Positions 9,873-19,289 of a stretch of 64,000 bases of DNA are shown here, in pieces (the first letter of the stretch is position 1; every line of letters starts with the position of its first letter). The stretch comes from Saccharothrix violaceirubra (lineage in GTDB: Bacteria; Actinomycetota; Actinomycetes; Mycobacteriales; Pseudonocardiaceae). The notes below the pieces were generated by a model. That model had not been told where the DNA came from. It saw only the letters and a list, made by a program, of their open reading frames with translations, and did no database searches. The position numbers and the translations under genes are program-made. The stretch lies in the NCBI RefSeq assembly GCF_014203755.1, contig NZ_JACHJS010000001.1, positions 2,542,001 through 2,606,000 of the forward strand, in the 5' to 3' direction.

Positions 9873-10763
9873 TCAGGGGGTGCAGGTGGTTCGTTTGCAG
9901 ACCTCGCGGACCTTGTCGTAGAAGTGGTCGTCCACCGGTGTGTAGCCGTAGGCGTCGGCGTCGCCCAAGGGGCACTCGCCCTGGCAGAAGCCGTTGGCGC
10001 GTAGGTAGTCCGCGTTCGCCTTTTCGCGGATCGCGCGGGACATGGTGTCGCGCAGGGTGTCCGGCAGGCGGTCCGAGATGCCGATCGGGGCGCCGGGGAT
10101 GAGGTCCGAGCGCCAGATCGTGACGATCTGGCCGGCCTTGATCTGGCCTCGTTCCACGAGGTGGCGGTCGACCATCTCGTCGAACGCGAAGCCTGCCGCG
10201 CAGTCGCCGTTCGCCACGGCCAGTACCGATGCCTCGTGGCTGCCCACGAACACCGGCTCCACGTCGGTGGTGGGGGAGATGCCCAAACCCTGTAGTTCGG
10301 CTGCCGGGTACAGGTAGCCGGACGTCGAGCCCTGGTCCACGAAGCACACCTTGCGGCCACGGAGGTCTGCCATCGTGTGCACCTCGGAACCCGCTCTGGT
10401 GAAGCCGTGGGCGCGGAATCCCGGCGTCTTCCCTTTCTCCTTCGTCTGCGCGGCCACGGCCGTGATCGGGGCGCCGCGTTCCTTCGCCAGCACGTACGAC
10501 AACGGGCCGAAGGCGGCGATGTCGATGTCCCCGTCACGCACGCCCTCGATCAGGGCGTCGTACGACGTCGTGTCCTGGATGCGGATCTCACGCCCGGTCT
10601 CGCGGCGGAGCATGTCGATGATCGGCTGGAACGCCTGCAACACCGTCATCGAGCTGCCGGTCGGGATGCCGGAGAACACCAGCGGGTCCTCGACCGTCGG
10701 CGGCGGTGGGGTGTGGGCCTGGCACGCCGCCAGGAGGACGAACAGCAGCACCACGCGTCGCAT
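9873..10763 (-). CDS. PhnD-like substrate-binding lipoprotein
   Basis: A 296-residue protein with a lipoprotein signal (MRRVVLLFVLLAAC; lipobox LAAC, Cys14) and a periplasmic-binding fold of the phosphate/phosphonate PhnD type (GIPTGSSMTVLQAFQPIIDML, DIDIAAFGPLSYVLA, FVDQGSTSGYLYPAAEL). The mature protein would be tethered outside the membrane. No cognate permease or ATPase gene is nearby. It lies 8 nt downstream of the TIR-STAND-WD40 gene on the same strand, so they are surely co-transcribed. It might act as an extracellular sensor rather than an importer component; that is inference. Confidence 0.85.
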   Translation of the reverse strand: MRRVVLLFVLLAACQAHTPPPPTVEDPLVFSGIPTGSSMTVLQAFQPIIDMLRRETGREIRIQDTTSYDALIEGVRDGDIDIAAFGPLSYVLAKERGAPITAVAAQTKEKGKTPGFRAHGFTRAGSEVHTMADLRGRKVCFVDQGSTSGYLYPAAELQGLGISPTTDVEPVFVGSHEASVLAVANGDCAAGFAFDEMVDRHLVERGQIKAGQIVTIWRSDLIPGAPIGISDRLPDTLRDTMSRAIREKANADYLRANGFCQGECPLGDADAYGYTPVDDHFYDKVREVCKRTTCTP

Positions 10764-10771
10764 CCGGGCTC

Positions 10772-13700
10772 CTAAGCGGGACAGGTTTCGCGGTAGTCGA
10801 GGTCCGGCACGTACTGGCGCCACTCGTCGCGGTCGAGGCCGCCGCCCGCCGCGCACGCCTTCGCCGCCACGTCGTCGAACGGACTCAGATCCCACAGCAG
10901 GGTGGTGCCGTCGGAGCCGCTCGTGGCCAACACCTTGCCCGACGGGGCGAACGCCACGGCGTTCACGGCCATCGAGTGGCCCGCCAACGCCCGGCCGAGG
11001 CGGCGGGGTCGGTTCGGGTCGCTGATGTCCCACAGGATCACCGTGCCGTCCGAACCACCCGCCGCCAGGACGCCGCCGTCGGGGGAGAACGCCAGTGATG
11101 TCACGGGCTTGCTCGGTTCCGTCGGGGGCTGGCCCAGGCGTCGGGGTTTGTCGGGATCGGTGACGTCCCACAGGATCGTGGTCCCGTCGGTGCCCCCGGC
11201 CGCGACGATCGCGCCGTCGGCGCGGAACGCCACCGCGTTGATCGCGCTGCGGTGCCCGGTGAGCGGACGGCCGTGCGGCCTGGGTTTCGCGGGATCGGTG
11301 ATGTCCCACAGCAGCACCGTGTTGTCCGTGCCCGGCGTGGCGTCGACGGTGCCGTGCACGGCCAGCGAGTACGTGCGGCCGGGTCCGGGCGCGCGGTCGC
11401 GGCCGAGTTGGCGCGGCTGGTGTGGGTCGCGGACGTCCCAGCGCAGGCGCACGCCGTCCGAGCCGGTCGTGACGAGTTCGTCGCCCTCGAACACCGTGGA
11501 CTTCACGAGTTTCCCGTGCCCGGTCAAGGGATCGCCGATGCGCTTCGGGAGTTCGGTGAGATCCCACAGGATCGCGCCGCCGCCCACGCCGCTGGTCACG
11601 AGCGTCGTGCCGCCCGCCGGGAACGCGACCGACGTGACGTGACTGCGGTGGCCCACCAACGGCTCGCCGATCATCTTCGGGGCGGTCGGGTCGCGCAGGT
11701 CCCACAGCACGGCCGCGCCGTCCTCGCTGCCGGTCGCCAGCGTGTCCGTGCCCGGTGCGAACGCCACGGACGTGACCTTCGCGGAGTGCGCGGCCAGCGG
11801 GTCGCCGACCTGGCGGGGCGTGCCGGTCACGTCCCACACGTTCACCGTGCCGTCCGAACGGGCGGTGACCAGGGCGCCGGACTTCGGTGCGAACGCGATC
11901 GACGTGACCGAACGCCGCGTCTGGTCGGTGAGCGGCTCGCCCTCGCGCCGGGGCGTGCCCGGGTCGGACAGGTCCCACAGCACCACCGTGCCGTCGTCGC
12001 CGCTGGTCGCCAGCACGCCGTTCGGCGCGAACGCGGCGGAGGAGATGCGTGTGTCGTGCCCGACGGGCGACGCGCCGCGCACCGGGTGCTCGGGGTCGGT
12101 CAGGTCCCACAGGGTGGCTGAACCGTCGGACTTGCCGATGGCCAACGTGCGGCCGTCGGCGGTGAACGCGACGGCGGTCACGGGACCGGCCTCGGTGATC
12201 CGGTCGAACTCACGCGGGTTCGCGGGCGTCGACAGGTCCCACAACGTCACGACGCCGTCCGAGCCGCCGACCGCGAGCACGCCCGCGCCGACGGCCAGCG
12301 ACGTGACGGCCTTGCTGCCGACCTGGGGCGCGGCGTCGAGGCGGCGCGGTGCGCGGACGTCGGCCAGGTCCCAGAGCGTGACGCGGCCGGTGGACGTGCC
12401 GGTGATCAGCGTGCGGCCGTCGGTGGAGAACGCGGACGCGGACAGGCCGTCGGTCTCCGGGCCGGTGAGCGACCCCGCGTAGCGCGTGGTGATCAAGGTG
12501 TTGACCAGGCCCGCGTTCGTCTCGGCGCTGGGTCGCAGGCGGTGCGCGGCGATGCCCAGCCGCAACGCGAGTCGTGGCGAGCCGTCCCGGGCCGCTTCCG
12601 CCTGGGCGACCAGGGCGCGTGCGGTGGCGGTGTCGCGTTCGTGCCGGGCGCTGCCCCACTGCACGCCCGCCAGCGCGGTCGCGCCCAACGCCAGCGCGAG
12701 CAGGACGGACAGGACGAGCAGCGAGCGTCGCCGTCGCCGGTTGCCCTGACGTTTCAGGGTGTCCAGGCGGGCGCGGGTGGCGGCGAGGAACGCGCGGGAG
12801 TCGTCGTCCAACGCGGGCGGGTCGGGGGTGAGGGCTTCCTCGGCGACATCCAGCCTGCCCTGCTCCCAGAGGAACGACTCGGCACGGTCGCGCTCCACCC
12901 ACTCGGCGGCGGCACGCTCGACCCGGCCCACCGCGCGCAGCACCGCGGCCCGCTCGTCGATCGCCTTGATCAGCGGCGGCCACTTGGTCAGCAGCGCTTC
13001 GTGCGCGACGCCGATCCGGTTGCCGGTCGTGGTGAGCAGCCGTTGGTCGACGAACACCTCGAACGCCGCGCGCAGCGGTTCGGAGAGCTTGCGGCGGTCG
13101 ACGCGTCGGGCGAGCCGGTTGACGCCGTCGAACGTGACCAGCCGGACCAGGCCGGTCAGGACCTCGTCCGCGTCCAGACCGCTGCGGGCGACCGCGTCGG
13201 CGAGTACCTGGTCGGCGTGCTTGCTGAGCGCGCCGTGGACGCCGTCCATGTCCCGGTAGCGGGTGGCGGACAGGCGGTCGCCGCGGGTCAGGTCGAGCGC
13301 GAGCTGCTGGAGCGTGAACGCCAGCAGGGGCAGTGCCTCGCCGGTGGCAGTGTCCGTGACCAGGCGGAACACCAGTCCCGGGTCGACCTTGAGCCCGGCC
13401 GCGCGGACCGGCTCGGTGATCACCGCGCTGAGCTTGTCCGGGGACAGCGGCTCCAGCAGCGTGGTCTCGATCGGCAGGCCGGCCAGGGCGGGGAGCGTGC
13501 GCAGGTCGTCCTGGAACTCGGAACGCAACGTCGCGACCACGCGGACCGGACCGCGCACCGCTTCTCGGAGGAGGGCGCCGAAGGTGGCACGGTCCTCCTC
13601 GCCGGCGCGCGTGAAAAGCTCTTCGGCCTGGTCGACGGCGATCAGCACACGGTCGCCCTGGGCGAGGTCCTCGGCGATGGTCCGCAGGCCGTCCGGCTTG

Positions 13701-14446
13701 GCGAGTCGTTGGCGGATGTCGGCGCGCGTCCAGCCGCGGTCGAGGCGGTGGGCGACGGCGGCGAGCGTGGCGGCGAGTTCGTGCAACGGGTCGTCGCCGG
13801 GGAGCAGCGGTGGGATGACGAGCCAGCCGTCCTCGCGTTCGAGGAGGGGGAGGAGGCCGGCTCGCAGGAGTGAGGATTTGCCGCAGCCCGATGGGCCGAC
13901 GACGGCCGTGAGCCGGCCTCGGGCCCCGGCGCGCAGGAGTCCGGCGAGCTTGCGCGTCTCGTCCGAGCGGCCGAAGAAGACCGTGCTCAGCGCGGAGGGG
14001 AATGGAGCGAGGCCGGGAAACGGGTTGTCGCCGTCGCGCCACTGCGTCGGGCCGCCGAGGTCGAGGTCGCGCAGTGCGCGGCCCAGTTGTTCGCGGACGA
14101 CGTTGGCACCGGCCTGGCGGTCGGTGTACTGGAGGTGCTCCATGAGCGGGTGCTTCACGCCGGGCTGGGCCTGGATCGGGAGCAGCAGGCAGCCGAGCGA
14201 GTCGGCGATGCCGACCTCGGCCGCGCACCAGTTGGACTCGACGAACGCCTCGGTGACCACGCAGACCACGGCGTCGGCACCGCGCAGTTCCCGGTAGAGG
14301 CGCTGTTTCCAGTCCTCGCCGACCGGGATGCCCCCGCCGAGGTCCGCGGCGAGGAACGGCTCGTGCCGGTCGTCTCTCAGCCAGTCACAGACCTCGACCG
14401 CGATCGCCAGGTCTTTGTTGGCGTGGCTGATGAACACCCGCGCCAC
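10772..14446 (-). CDS. TIR-STAND NTPase-WD40 repeat protein
   Basis: A 1224-residue protein. An N-terminal TIR domain (VFISHANKD at residues 4-12) has the WCxxE motif (W73, C74, E77) whose Glu is catalytic in TIR NADases. A STAND-type ATPase follows, with Walker A GPSGCGKS (184-191) and Walker B VLIAVDQAEELF (267-278). A transmembrane helix lies at about 575-595. The C-terminal beta-propeller region (about 660-1190) contains twelve WD motifs, usually followed by DPxxPR. The GTG start follows GAGGGGAGA; the open frame continues into the CRISPR array but that is spurious. Such proteins are sensors with a TIR effector, known from anti-phage and developmental contexts. It lies 110 nt past the array in the same direction. 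Confidence 0.9.
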   Translation of the reverse strand: MARVFISHANKDLAIAVEVCDWLRDDRHEPFLAADLGGGIPVGEDWKQRLYRELRGADAVVCVVTEAFVESNWCAAEVGIADSLGCLLLPIQAQPGVKHPLMEHLQYTDRQAGANVVREQLGRALRDLDLGGPTQWRDGDNPFPGLAPFPSALSTVFFGRSDETRKLAGLLRAGARGRLTAVVGPSGCGKSSLLRAGLLPLLEREDGWLVIPPLLPGDDPLHELAATLAAVAHRLDRGWTRADIRQRLAKPDGLRTIAEDLAQGDRVLIAVDQAEELFTRAGEEDRATFGALLREAVRGPVRVVATLRSEFQDDLRTLPALAGLPIETTLLEPLSPDKLSAVITEPVRAAGLKVDPGLVFRLVTDTATGEALPLLAFTLQQLALDLTRGDRLSATRYRDMDGVHGALSKHADQVLADAVARSGLDADEVLTGLVRLVTFDGVNRLARRVDRRKLSEPLRAAFEVFVDQRLLTTTGNRIGVAHEALLTKWPPLIKAIDERAAVLRAVGRVERAAAEWVERDRAESFLWEQGRLDVAEEALTPDPPALDDDSRAFLAATRARLDTLKRQGNRRRRRSLLVLSVLLALALGATALAGVQWGSARHERDTATARALVAQAEAARDGSPRLALRLGIAAHRLRPSAETNAGLVNTLITTRYAGSLTGPETDGLSASAFSTDGRTLITGTSTGRVTLWDLADVRAPRRLDAAPQVGSKAVTSLAVGAGVLAVGGSDGVVTLWDLSTPANPREFDRITEAGPVTAVAFTADGRTLAIGKSDGSATLWDLTDPEHPVRGASPVGHDTRISSAAFAPNGVLATSGDDGTVVLWDLSDPGTPRREGEPLTDQTRRSVTSIAFAPKSGALVTARSDGTVNVWDVTGTPRQVGDPLAAHSAKVTSVAFAPGTDTLATGSEDGAAVLWDLRDPTAPKMIGEPLVGHRSHVTSVAFPAGGTTLVTSGVGGGAILWDLTELPKRIGDPLTGHGKLVKSTVFEGDELVTTGSDGVRLRWDVRDPHQPRQLGRDRAPGPGRTYSLAVHGTVDATPGTDNTVLLWDITDPAKPRPHGRPLTGHRSAINAVAFRADGAIVAAGGTDGTTILWDVTDPDKPRRLGQPPTEPSKPVTSLAFSPDGGVLAAGGSDGTVILWDISDPNRPRRLGRALAGHSMAVNAVAFAPSGKVLATSGSDGTTLLWDLSPFDDVAAKACAAGGGLDRDEWRQYVPDLDYRETCPA

Positions 14447-14556
14447 ACGATTCTCCCCTCGACGGCGTGCCCGGATGCTACGCCAGGTGATCGGATGGTG
14501 ACGGCAGGTTCGCCACTTCGTTGTGTCGCCGGTTCGGCTGCGCGTGCCGTCGTGAC

Positions 14557-16415
14557 GGCGACAACCCCCGCTCGCGCGGGAAGGCCAGCGGTCGGGTACG
14601 AGTAGTGGGTCGTCCGAGGGAACACCCCGCTCGCGCGGGGAAGACGACGCCCGGGTGAGCAGCCACGGATAGGGCTGCGGATCACCCCCCGCGCGCGGGG
14701 GAAGACAAGAAGATCTCGCTGTCGCGCCTGCTCCAGTGGGGAACACCCCCGCTCGCGCGGGGAAGACCAGAACACGATCAGGAGGCCGCGTCCATGGCTG
14801 GGAACACCCCCGCTCGCGCTGGGAAGACTCTTCTTCCAGCCACGGGCTCCAGTACACGGGTGGAACACCCCCGCTCGCGCGGGGAAGACGGGCGCAGCGA
14901 CTACGAGGGCGTGCTCTAACTGGGAACACCCCCGCTCGCGCGGGGAAGACCTGTCCGGCAACTGGCCGACGCTGCCCCGGTGGGGAACACCCCCGCTCGC
15001 GCGGGGAAGACGCGGTGAAGACGCGCAGCTCGTCGCCGTCGAGCGGAACACCCCCGCTCGCGCGGGGAAGACGGCCAGATCGAGCAGGGCATCGCCGACG
15101 ACGCGGGAACACCCCCGCTCGCGCGGGGAAGACCCCGGCCAGCACCTCACGGGTGGCCGGGTCGCGGGAACACCCCCGCTCGCGCGGGGAAGACCGGATC
15201 GACACGGTCAACGCGCTGCGCCTGGCGGGAACACCCCCGCTCGCGCGGGGAAGACGGCGCGATCACCGACCCGGCGTTCTTTCCGTTCGGAACACCCCCG
15301 CTCGCGCGGGGAAGACCCGTGTTGTGGTCGGGTGCGGTACCCGGGAGCAGGAACACCCCCCGCTCGCGCGGGGAAGACGTCGTCGAGCTTGAGCCACAGG
15401 CGTGCGGCGAGGGAACACCCCCGCTCGCGCGGGGAAGACGCGGCTGATCGGCCGGCCCAGCTCACGCAGCAGGGAACACCCCCGCTCGCGCGGGGAAGAC
15501 CTGCGGGCCGCGCTGATCTCCTACGCGCACCTGGGAACACCCCCGCTCGCGCGGGGAAGACCGTGGCCGTGGCGGCACCAACACCATGGCCAACGGAACA
15601 CCCCCGCTCGCGCGGGGAAGACTGACAGTTCCACACCGACGAAAGACCGTCCTGAGGAACACCCCCGCTCGCGCGGGGAAGACCTCGACGCGAAGATCCA
15701 CGCGCACGGCCCCGGAGGAACACCCCCGCTCGCGCGGGGAAGACTGGGACCTCGCGATCCAGGCCCACCAGCACAACGGAACACCCCCGCTCGCGCGGGG
15801 AAGACGCTTGGCAGAGCAGCTACGTCACCTTCGCCGACGGAACACCCCCGCTCGCGCGGGGAAGACGGGCGCATCTTGATCGTTCCGTCCTCGTCGCCCG
15901 GAACACCCCCGCTCGCGCGGGGAAGACCGAAGACCTTGTTGGTCATCGTGACCGTCCTCCGGAACACCCCCGCTCGCGCGGGGAAGACCTGTGGGGTTAC
16001 GCGAATCCGGCGCTCGGCGAGGGAACACCCCCGCTCGCGCGGGGAAGACCGGCATGTTCTTCAAGCCGCTCGGAGAAGACGGGGAACACCCCCGCTCGCG
16101 CGGGGAAGACCGCCGCGAAGTTCGACGCGGCCAGCGCCGGGCGGGAACACCCCCGCTCGCGCGGGGAAGACTCCGGTCCGACCTGCGGAAACGTGTTGGT
16201 GGGGGGAACACCCCCGCTCGCGCGGGGAAGACCGCGACCGACTTGCCGCCGAGCCACCCACCGACGGAACACCCCCGCTCGCGCGGGGAAGACCTGCCCC
16301 GCCACTCGCTCACCGTGGCCACGCCGGGAACACCCCCGCTCGCGCGGGGAAGACGCTCGGCCTCGACGCAGAACTACGCAAACCTCGGGAACACCCCCGC
16401 TCGCGCGGGGAAGAC
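14557..16415 (-). CRISPR. Type I-E CRISPR array, 31 repeats / 30 spacers
   Basis: Repeats of 28 bp recur every 61 bp, giving 33-bp spacers. On the + strand a repeat starts GGAACA, contains CCCCCGCTCGCGCGGGG and ends AAGAC; the reverse complement resembles the E. coli type I-E repeat, so crRNA is read leftward. The copies near 14557, 14619, 14679 and 14801 carry mismatches or indels, while those from 14862 to 16415 are nearly all identical (the one at 15350 has an extra C). Decay at the low end marks the trailer, placing the leader at the high end next to cas2. All spacers look unique by eye. The array reads open in several frames, which is an artefact of the GC-rich repeat. Confidence 0.97.
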
Positions 16416-16575
16416 ACTTGTTGACCTGGAGGTCTATGTGGCTACTGGCTGGTATTCGTTCGGTTTGTGTCGGTCGTGGTTCGTAGGTACGTGAGCGAGG
16501 CTTGCATTGCTCCGAAGGGATGAGGGTCGCTGTGTCCGCCGCACCCTGAGCCGAAGATCGGCCAAGGCGCTCGCT
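16416..16575 (-). promoter_or_regulatory. CRISPR leader region
   Basis: About 160 nt between the cas2 stop and the first, perfect repeat. It is AT-richer than its surroundings next to the repeat (ttggtattcgttcggtttgt-like tract on the + strand) and is non-coding. Leader-proximal position, repeat orientation and trailer decay all support it as the leader that promotes the array and directs new spacer insertion. No exact IHF-type site could be assigned. Confidence 0.7.
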
Positions 16576-16935
16576 TCATCGGCGGTTGCCAAATCGGCGT
16601 CGTCGGCCCGCAGTGCTCCACGAAGTGCTCGGCGTCGTCGTGGTTTCAGAGTCCGATGGGGGCGTCGAAGGACGAAGCATGAGTTGGATTCCATCGAAGT
16701 CGACGGGATGCCAGTCGTGGTGGTGGACTTTGAAGTCCAGTCCCTGTTCGTTGTCGGCCCGGTGGACCATGATCGCCCGTCCGGTGCGCACGAGTTCGAC
16801 GACCCGCGACCACATGAGGTCGCGGACGCGGGCCGTGACGTTGCCGACGAAGACGCCGGGCGAGATTTCCAGCAGCCAGCGGGTCAGGTGGCCTCTCAGT
16901 CCCACGGGGCAGGCCGCTACGACGATCACGGTCAC
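16576..16935 (-). CDS. cas2e: CRISPR-associated endonuclease Cas2 (type I-E)
   Basis: A 119-residue protein opening VTVIVVAACPVGLRGHLTRWLLEISPGVFVG, characteristic of Cas2e (CasB/ygbF type), with the short Ser/Thr/Arg-rich C-terminal tail often seen in actinobacteria. With Cas1 it forms the spacer integrase. The GTG start overlaps the cas1 TGA (GTGA), so the upstream in-frame ATG within cas1 is rejected. It is the last gene before the leader. Confidence 0.93.
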   Translation of the reverse strand: MTVIVVAACPVGLRGHLTRWLLEISPGVFVGNVTARVRDLMWSRVVELVRTGRAIMVHRADNEQGLDFKVHHHDWHPVDFDGIQLMLRPSTPPSDSETTTTPSTSWSTAGRRRRFGNRR

Positions 16936-17909
16936 AGGAAGTCCTCGTCGTCGTAGTTGGTTCCGCCCGCGACTGCCCGCCCGCTGTCGTCCCACAGCAG
17001 TACGACGTTCGACGCCGTCTCGTCGTAAGTGTCGAAGGCGTCCGGGCCGTAGATCGTGGTGACGTCCTCCTCGGCGAGTAGCGTCTTGATATCGCGGACG
17101 CAGGTGTCGAGGAACGTGCCGTCCTTCATGCGATCACGAACCGCACGTCGGGTCTCGGTGCCGATGTCGGCGACGTCGCGGGCGGCGATGTCGAAAGCGA
17201 CCGGGATGGTGATATCGGCCTTGTAGAGGTCGGCGATGTCGTAGACGAACGACTTGTCGTGTCCTGTGTGGACGAATCCCAGACCGGGTGCGCAGCCCAG
17301 GGCCACGATCACCGCGTGCACCACTCCGTACAGGCTGGTGTTGGCGGCCGACAGCGCCTTGTTGACCGGGGTTCCGCTGTCGAAGTCGCTGGGGTCATAG
17401 TCGCGGCGTTGCCACTCCACGCCGGTGCGTTGAGCGTGCAGGCGGTAGAGCTTGCGGACGCGGGCGCCTTCCTTGCCGCGCAGTTGCTGCATGGTCAGAT
17501 CGGTGGTGTCCTCGTCGGGAAAACGCAGCGCGTACATCTGCCGTGCCACCCGTAACCTGGTGCGCTTGTTGGACACCAGCGCGGCCTGGGCTTCGAGGAG
17601 TCTCGACGAGCGGGACAGGCCTCGGCCGTGGGCGTAGTAGCGCACGCCGTACTCGCCGACCCACACCGCCGTGGAACCGCTTTCCGCCAACAACACCATC
17701 GCCTGCTGGCTCACCGTGGTTCCGGGGCCGAGTAGCAACGCGCCGAGGGTGGCGGCCGGGATGTGCACGGTGCCACGCTTGTCCGTCGCGGTGATCGCGT
17801 TGTCGTCGCGGTGCACGACGCTGTGTTCCAGGTACAGGAACGAAACCCGGTCCTGGGCCCGCACCAGGTGTGAGATCGGTACCGGTGGTAAGCCGGGGAC
17901 GTCAGGCAC
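16932..17909 (-). CDS. cas1e: CRISPR-associated endonuclease Cas1 (type I-E)
   Basis: A 325-residue Cas1e with the expected active-site region: the conserved Glu precedes NTSLYGVVHAVIVALGCAPGLGFVHTG, whose His is a metal ligand, and KSFVYDIADLYKAD supplies the acidic ligand. It integrates spacers with Cas2. The GTG start overlaps the cas6e 3' end by 8 nt. The C-terminal tail GGTNYDDEDFL is acidic. Full family length, no damage seen. Confidence 0.96.
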   Translation of the reverse strand: MPDVPGLPPVPISHLVRAQDRVSFLYLEHSVVHRDDNAITATDKRGTVHIPAATLGALLLGPGTTVSQQAMVLLAESGSTAVWVGEYGVRYYAHGRGLSRSSRLLEAQAALVSNKRTRLRVARQMYALRFPDEDTTDLTMQQLRGKEGARVRKLYRLHAQRTGVEWQRRDYDPSDFDSGTPVNKALSAANTSLYGVVHAVIVALGCAPGLGFVHTGHDKSFVYDIADLYKADITIPVAFDIAARDVADIGTETRRAVRDRMKDGTFLDTCVRDIKTLLAEEDVTTIYGPDAFDTYDETASNVVLLWDDSGRAVAGGTNYDDEDFL

Positions 17910-18567
17910 GGCGGACCGGTGCCAGCGTGAGCAGTCCGCAGCCGTAGCCCTTCGCCGGGCCGATGCCGTTGATCAGCGCCGCCCGCAGCGCGACCGGGTC
18001 CGTGATCCGCAGGATGCCCTCGAACACGGCGGTGGCCAGCGTGACATCACGACCTTGGCGGGCGAACGTGGACAGGTCACGGTCGCGGACGGCGACGTCG
18101 GGTTCGTCCTGTTCGCCGTGCGGCACGACGAAGCCGTGGCGTTCGGCGCGGTCCAGCAGCCACTGGGTCTGCTGGGACACGGTGACGTGCCCGAACCGCT
18201 GGGACTTGGTCGACGTCGCGTCCTTGCGGCGGCTCTGCGCGGGGTTGGCCCGCAGCCGGAACGCCCACTGCTGCCCGACGTCGAGCGTGTCGAGAAGCGC
18301 GCCGTAATCGCGGGTGTCCCAGCCGCTCGTGGTCGGCCACCCGACCTGCTCCACCAGGTGGGTCAGGTCGGGGCGGTGCGGGCTGACGAGGTAGAGCAGA
18401 ACACGGTGCTGGTGGCGGTCCACGCGCCACAGCACGCGGCCGTCCTCGGCGGTGGGAAGCGAACCCGGGAACGCGGCCATGACGGCGCCGTGGATCTTCT
18501 GCGGGGAGGCGAGCATTGCCCGTGCCGCACGCCGGGCCGGGTTGATCTCGAAACGGGTCAGGTGCAT
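17902..18567 (-). CDS. cas6e: Cas6e crRNA endoribonuclease
   Basis: A 221-residue CasE/Cas6e with N-terminal MHLTRFEINPARR and the C-terminal Gly-rich loop GIGPAKGYGCGLLTLAPV that binds the repeat stem. It cuts the pre-crRNA beneath each repeat hairpin. The ATG overlaps the cas5 stop by one base (TGATG), so longer in-frame readings into cas5 are discarded. Confidence 0.95.
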   Translation of the reverse strand: MHLTRFEINPARRAARAMLASPQKIHGAVMAAFPGSLPTAEDGRVLWRVDRHQHRVLLYLVSPHRPDLTHLVEQVGWPTTSGWDTRDYGALLDTLDVGQQWAFRLRANPAQSRRKDATSTKSQRFGHVTVSQQTQWLLDRAERHGFVVPHGEQDEPDVAVRDRDLSTFARQGRDVTLATAVFEGILRITDPVALRAALINGIGPAKGYGCGLLTLAPVRRA

Positions 18568-19289
18568 CAGGCGAGTCCTTCGAATGCCGCCATCGGGCAG
18601 TGCGGGTCCGACGCCGGGTCCGGCAGGGCAGGCTTGTAGGCGGGGTTGGCGATCGTCACCGGCCGGTGGCGGACCGAGCGCCACCCGTACCGGCGATGCC
18701 TGGGGTCGAAGCTGATCGGCTCGTCCTGGACGAGTTCGACACCGGGCTCGTCCTCCGTGCAGTCGACCACCGTGTCCAGCGTGACGTCGGCGTGGCGGTG
18801 TCGCTCCTGCACCCAGGGCGAGGCCATCCACGGCGTGCCGGCGAGTCGCTCCGCGACGGTGCCGTCCGCCAGGTCGTGCAGCAGTTTGCCCGCTGGCGGG
18901 CAGGAACGCCGTCCGAGGTAGAGCGGGAAGACGGGGGCACGCAACGCATCCCGCAACCCCACCAACAGGGCCTCGTCGCCTTCGATGGCGACGGCGAACA
19001 CCGCGTCCGCGAGGTAGAACCGGTAGGACAGCGGCATCGCGTTCTTGCCGTCCCGGGTCCGCGCCGTCTGGAAGTCACGCTCCAAGCTGCCCACCTGGTC
19101 CACCCGCACCCCGATGCGCAACCCGAGAAGCTCCTCCAACGGGTCGGTGCGGCGCAGGCCCTTGGCTGCGGCGAGCAGCCCGAGCACGCCGCTGCGGCTG
19201 GGCGCGCGGTCCGTGTTGCGGCGGACGAACCGGCTGCCGGTGCCCCAGGATTGCAGCGGAGCGCCCAGGCGCAGCAACAGCGTCGTCAC
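18567..19289 (-). CDS. cas5e: Cascade subunit Cas5e
   Basis: A 240-residue Cas5e opening MTTLLLRLGAPLQSWGTGSRF, the standard motif of CasD, followed by RAPSRSGVLGLLAAAKG and YRFYLADAVFAVAIEG. It caps the crRNA 5' handle in Cascade. The GTG start is inside a GTGA overlap with the cas7 stop. Confidence 0.95.
   Translation of the reverse strand: MTTLLLRLGAPLQSWGTGSRFVRRNTDRAPSRSGVLGLLAAAKGLRRTDPLEELLGLRIGVRVDQVGSLERDFQTARTRDGKNAMPLSYRFYLADAVFAVAIEGDEALLVGLRDALRAPVFPLYLGRRSCPPAGKLLHDLADGTVAERLAGTPWMASPWVQERHRHADVTLDTVVDCTEDEPGVELVQDEPISFDPRHRRYGWRSVRHRPVTIANPAYKPALPDPASDPHCPMAAFEGLA

Noticed and set aside
14447..15211. N-terminal extension of the TIR-STAND-WD40 gene through the CRISPR trailer
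   Set aside because: The open frame exists only because the GC-rich repeats lack stops; the TIR domain begins at the GTG with its own ribosome site.
14736..16494. Several long ORFs on both strands rich in TPPLARGR, PRASGGVP or SPRERGCS
   Set aside because: They are translations of the 28-bp CRISPR repeat in different frames.
16416..16575. Small ORFs in the CRISPR leader
   Set aside because: No ribosome site or homology; position fits a leader.
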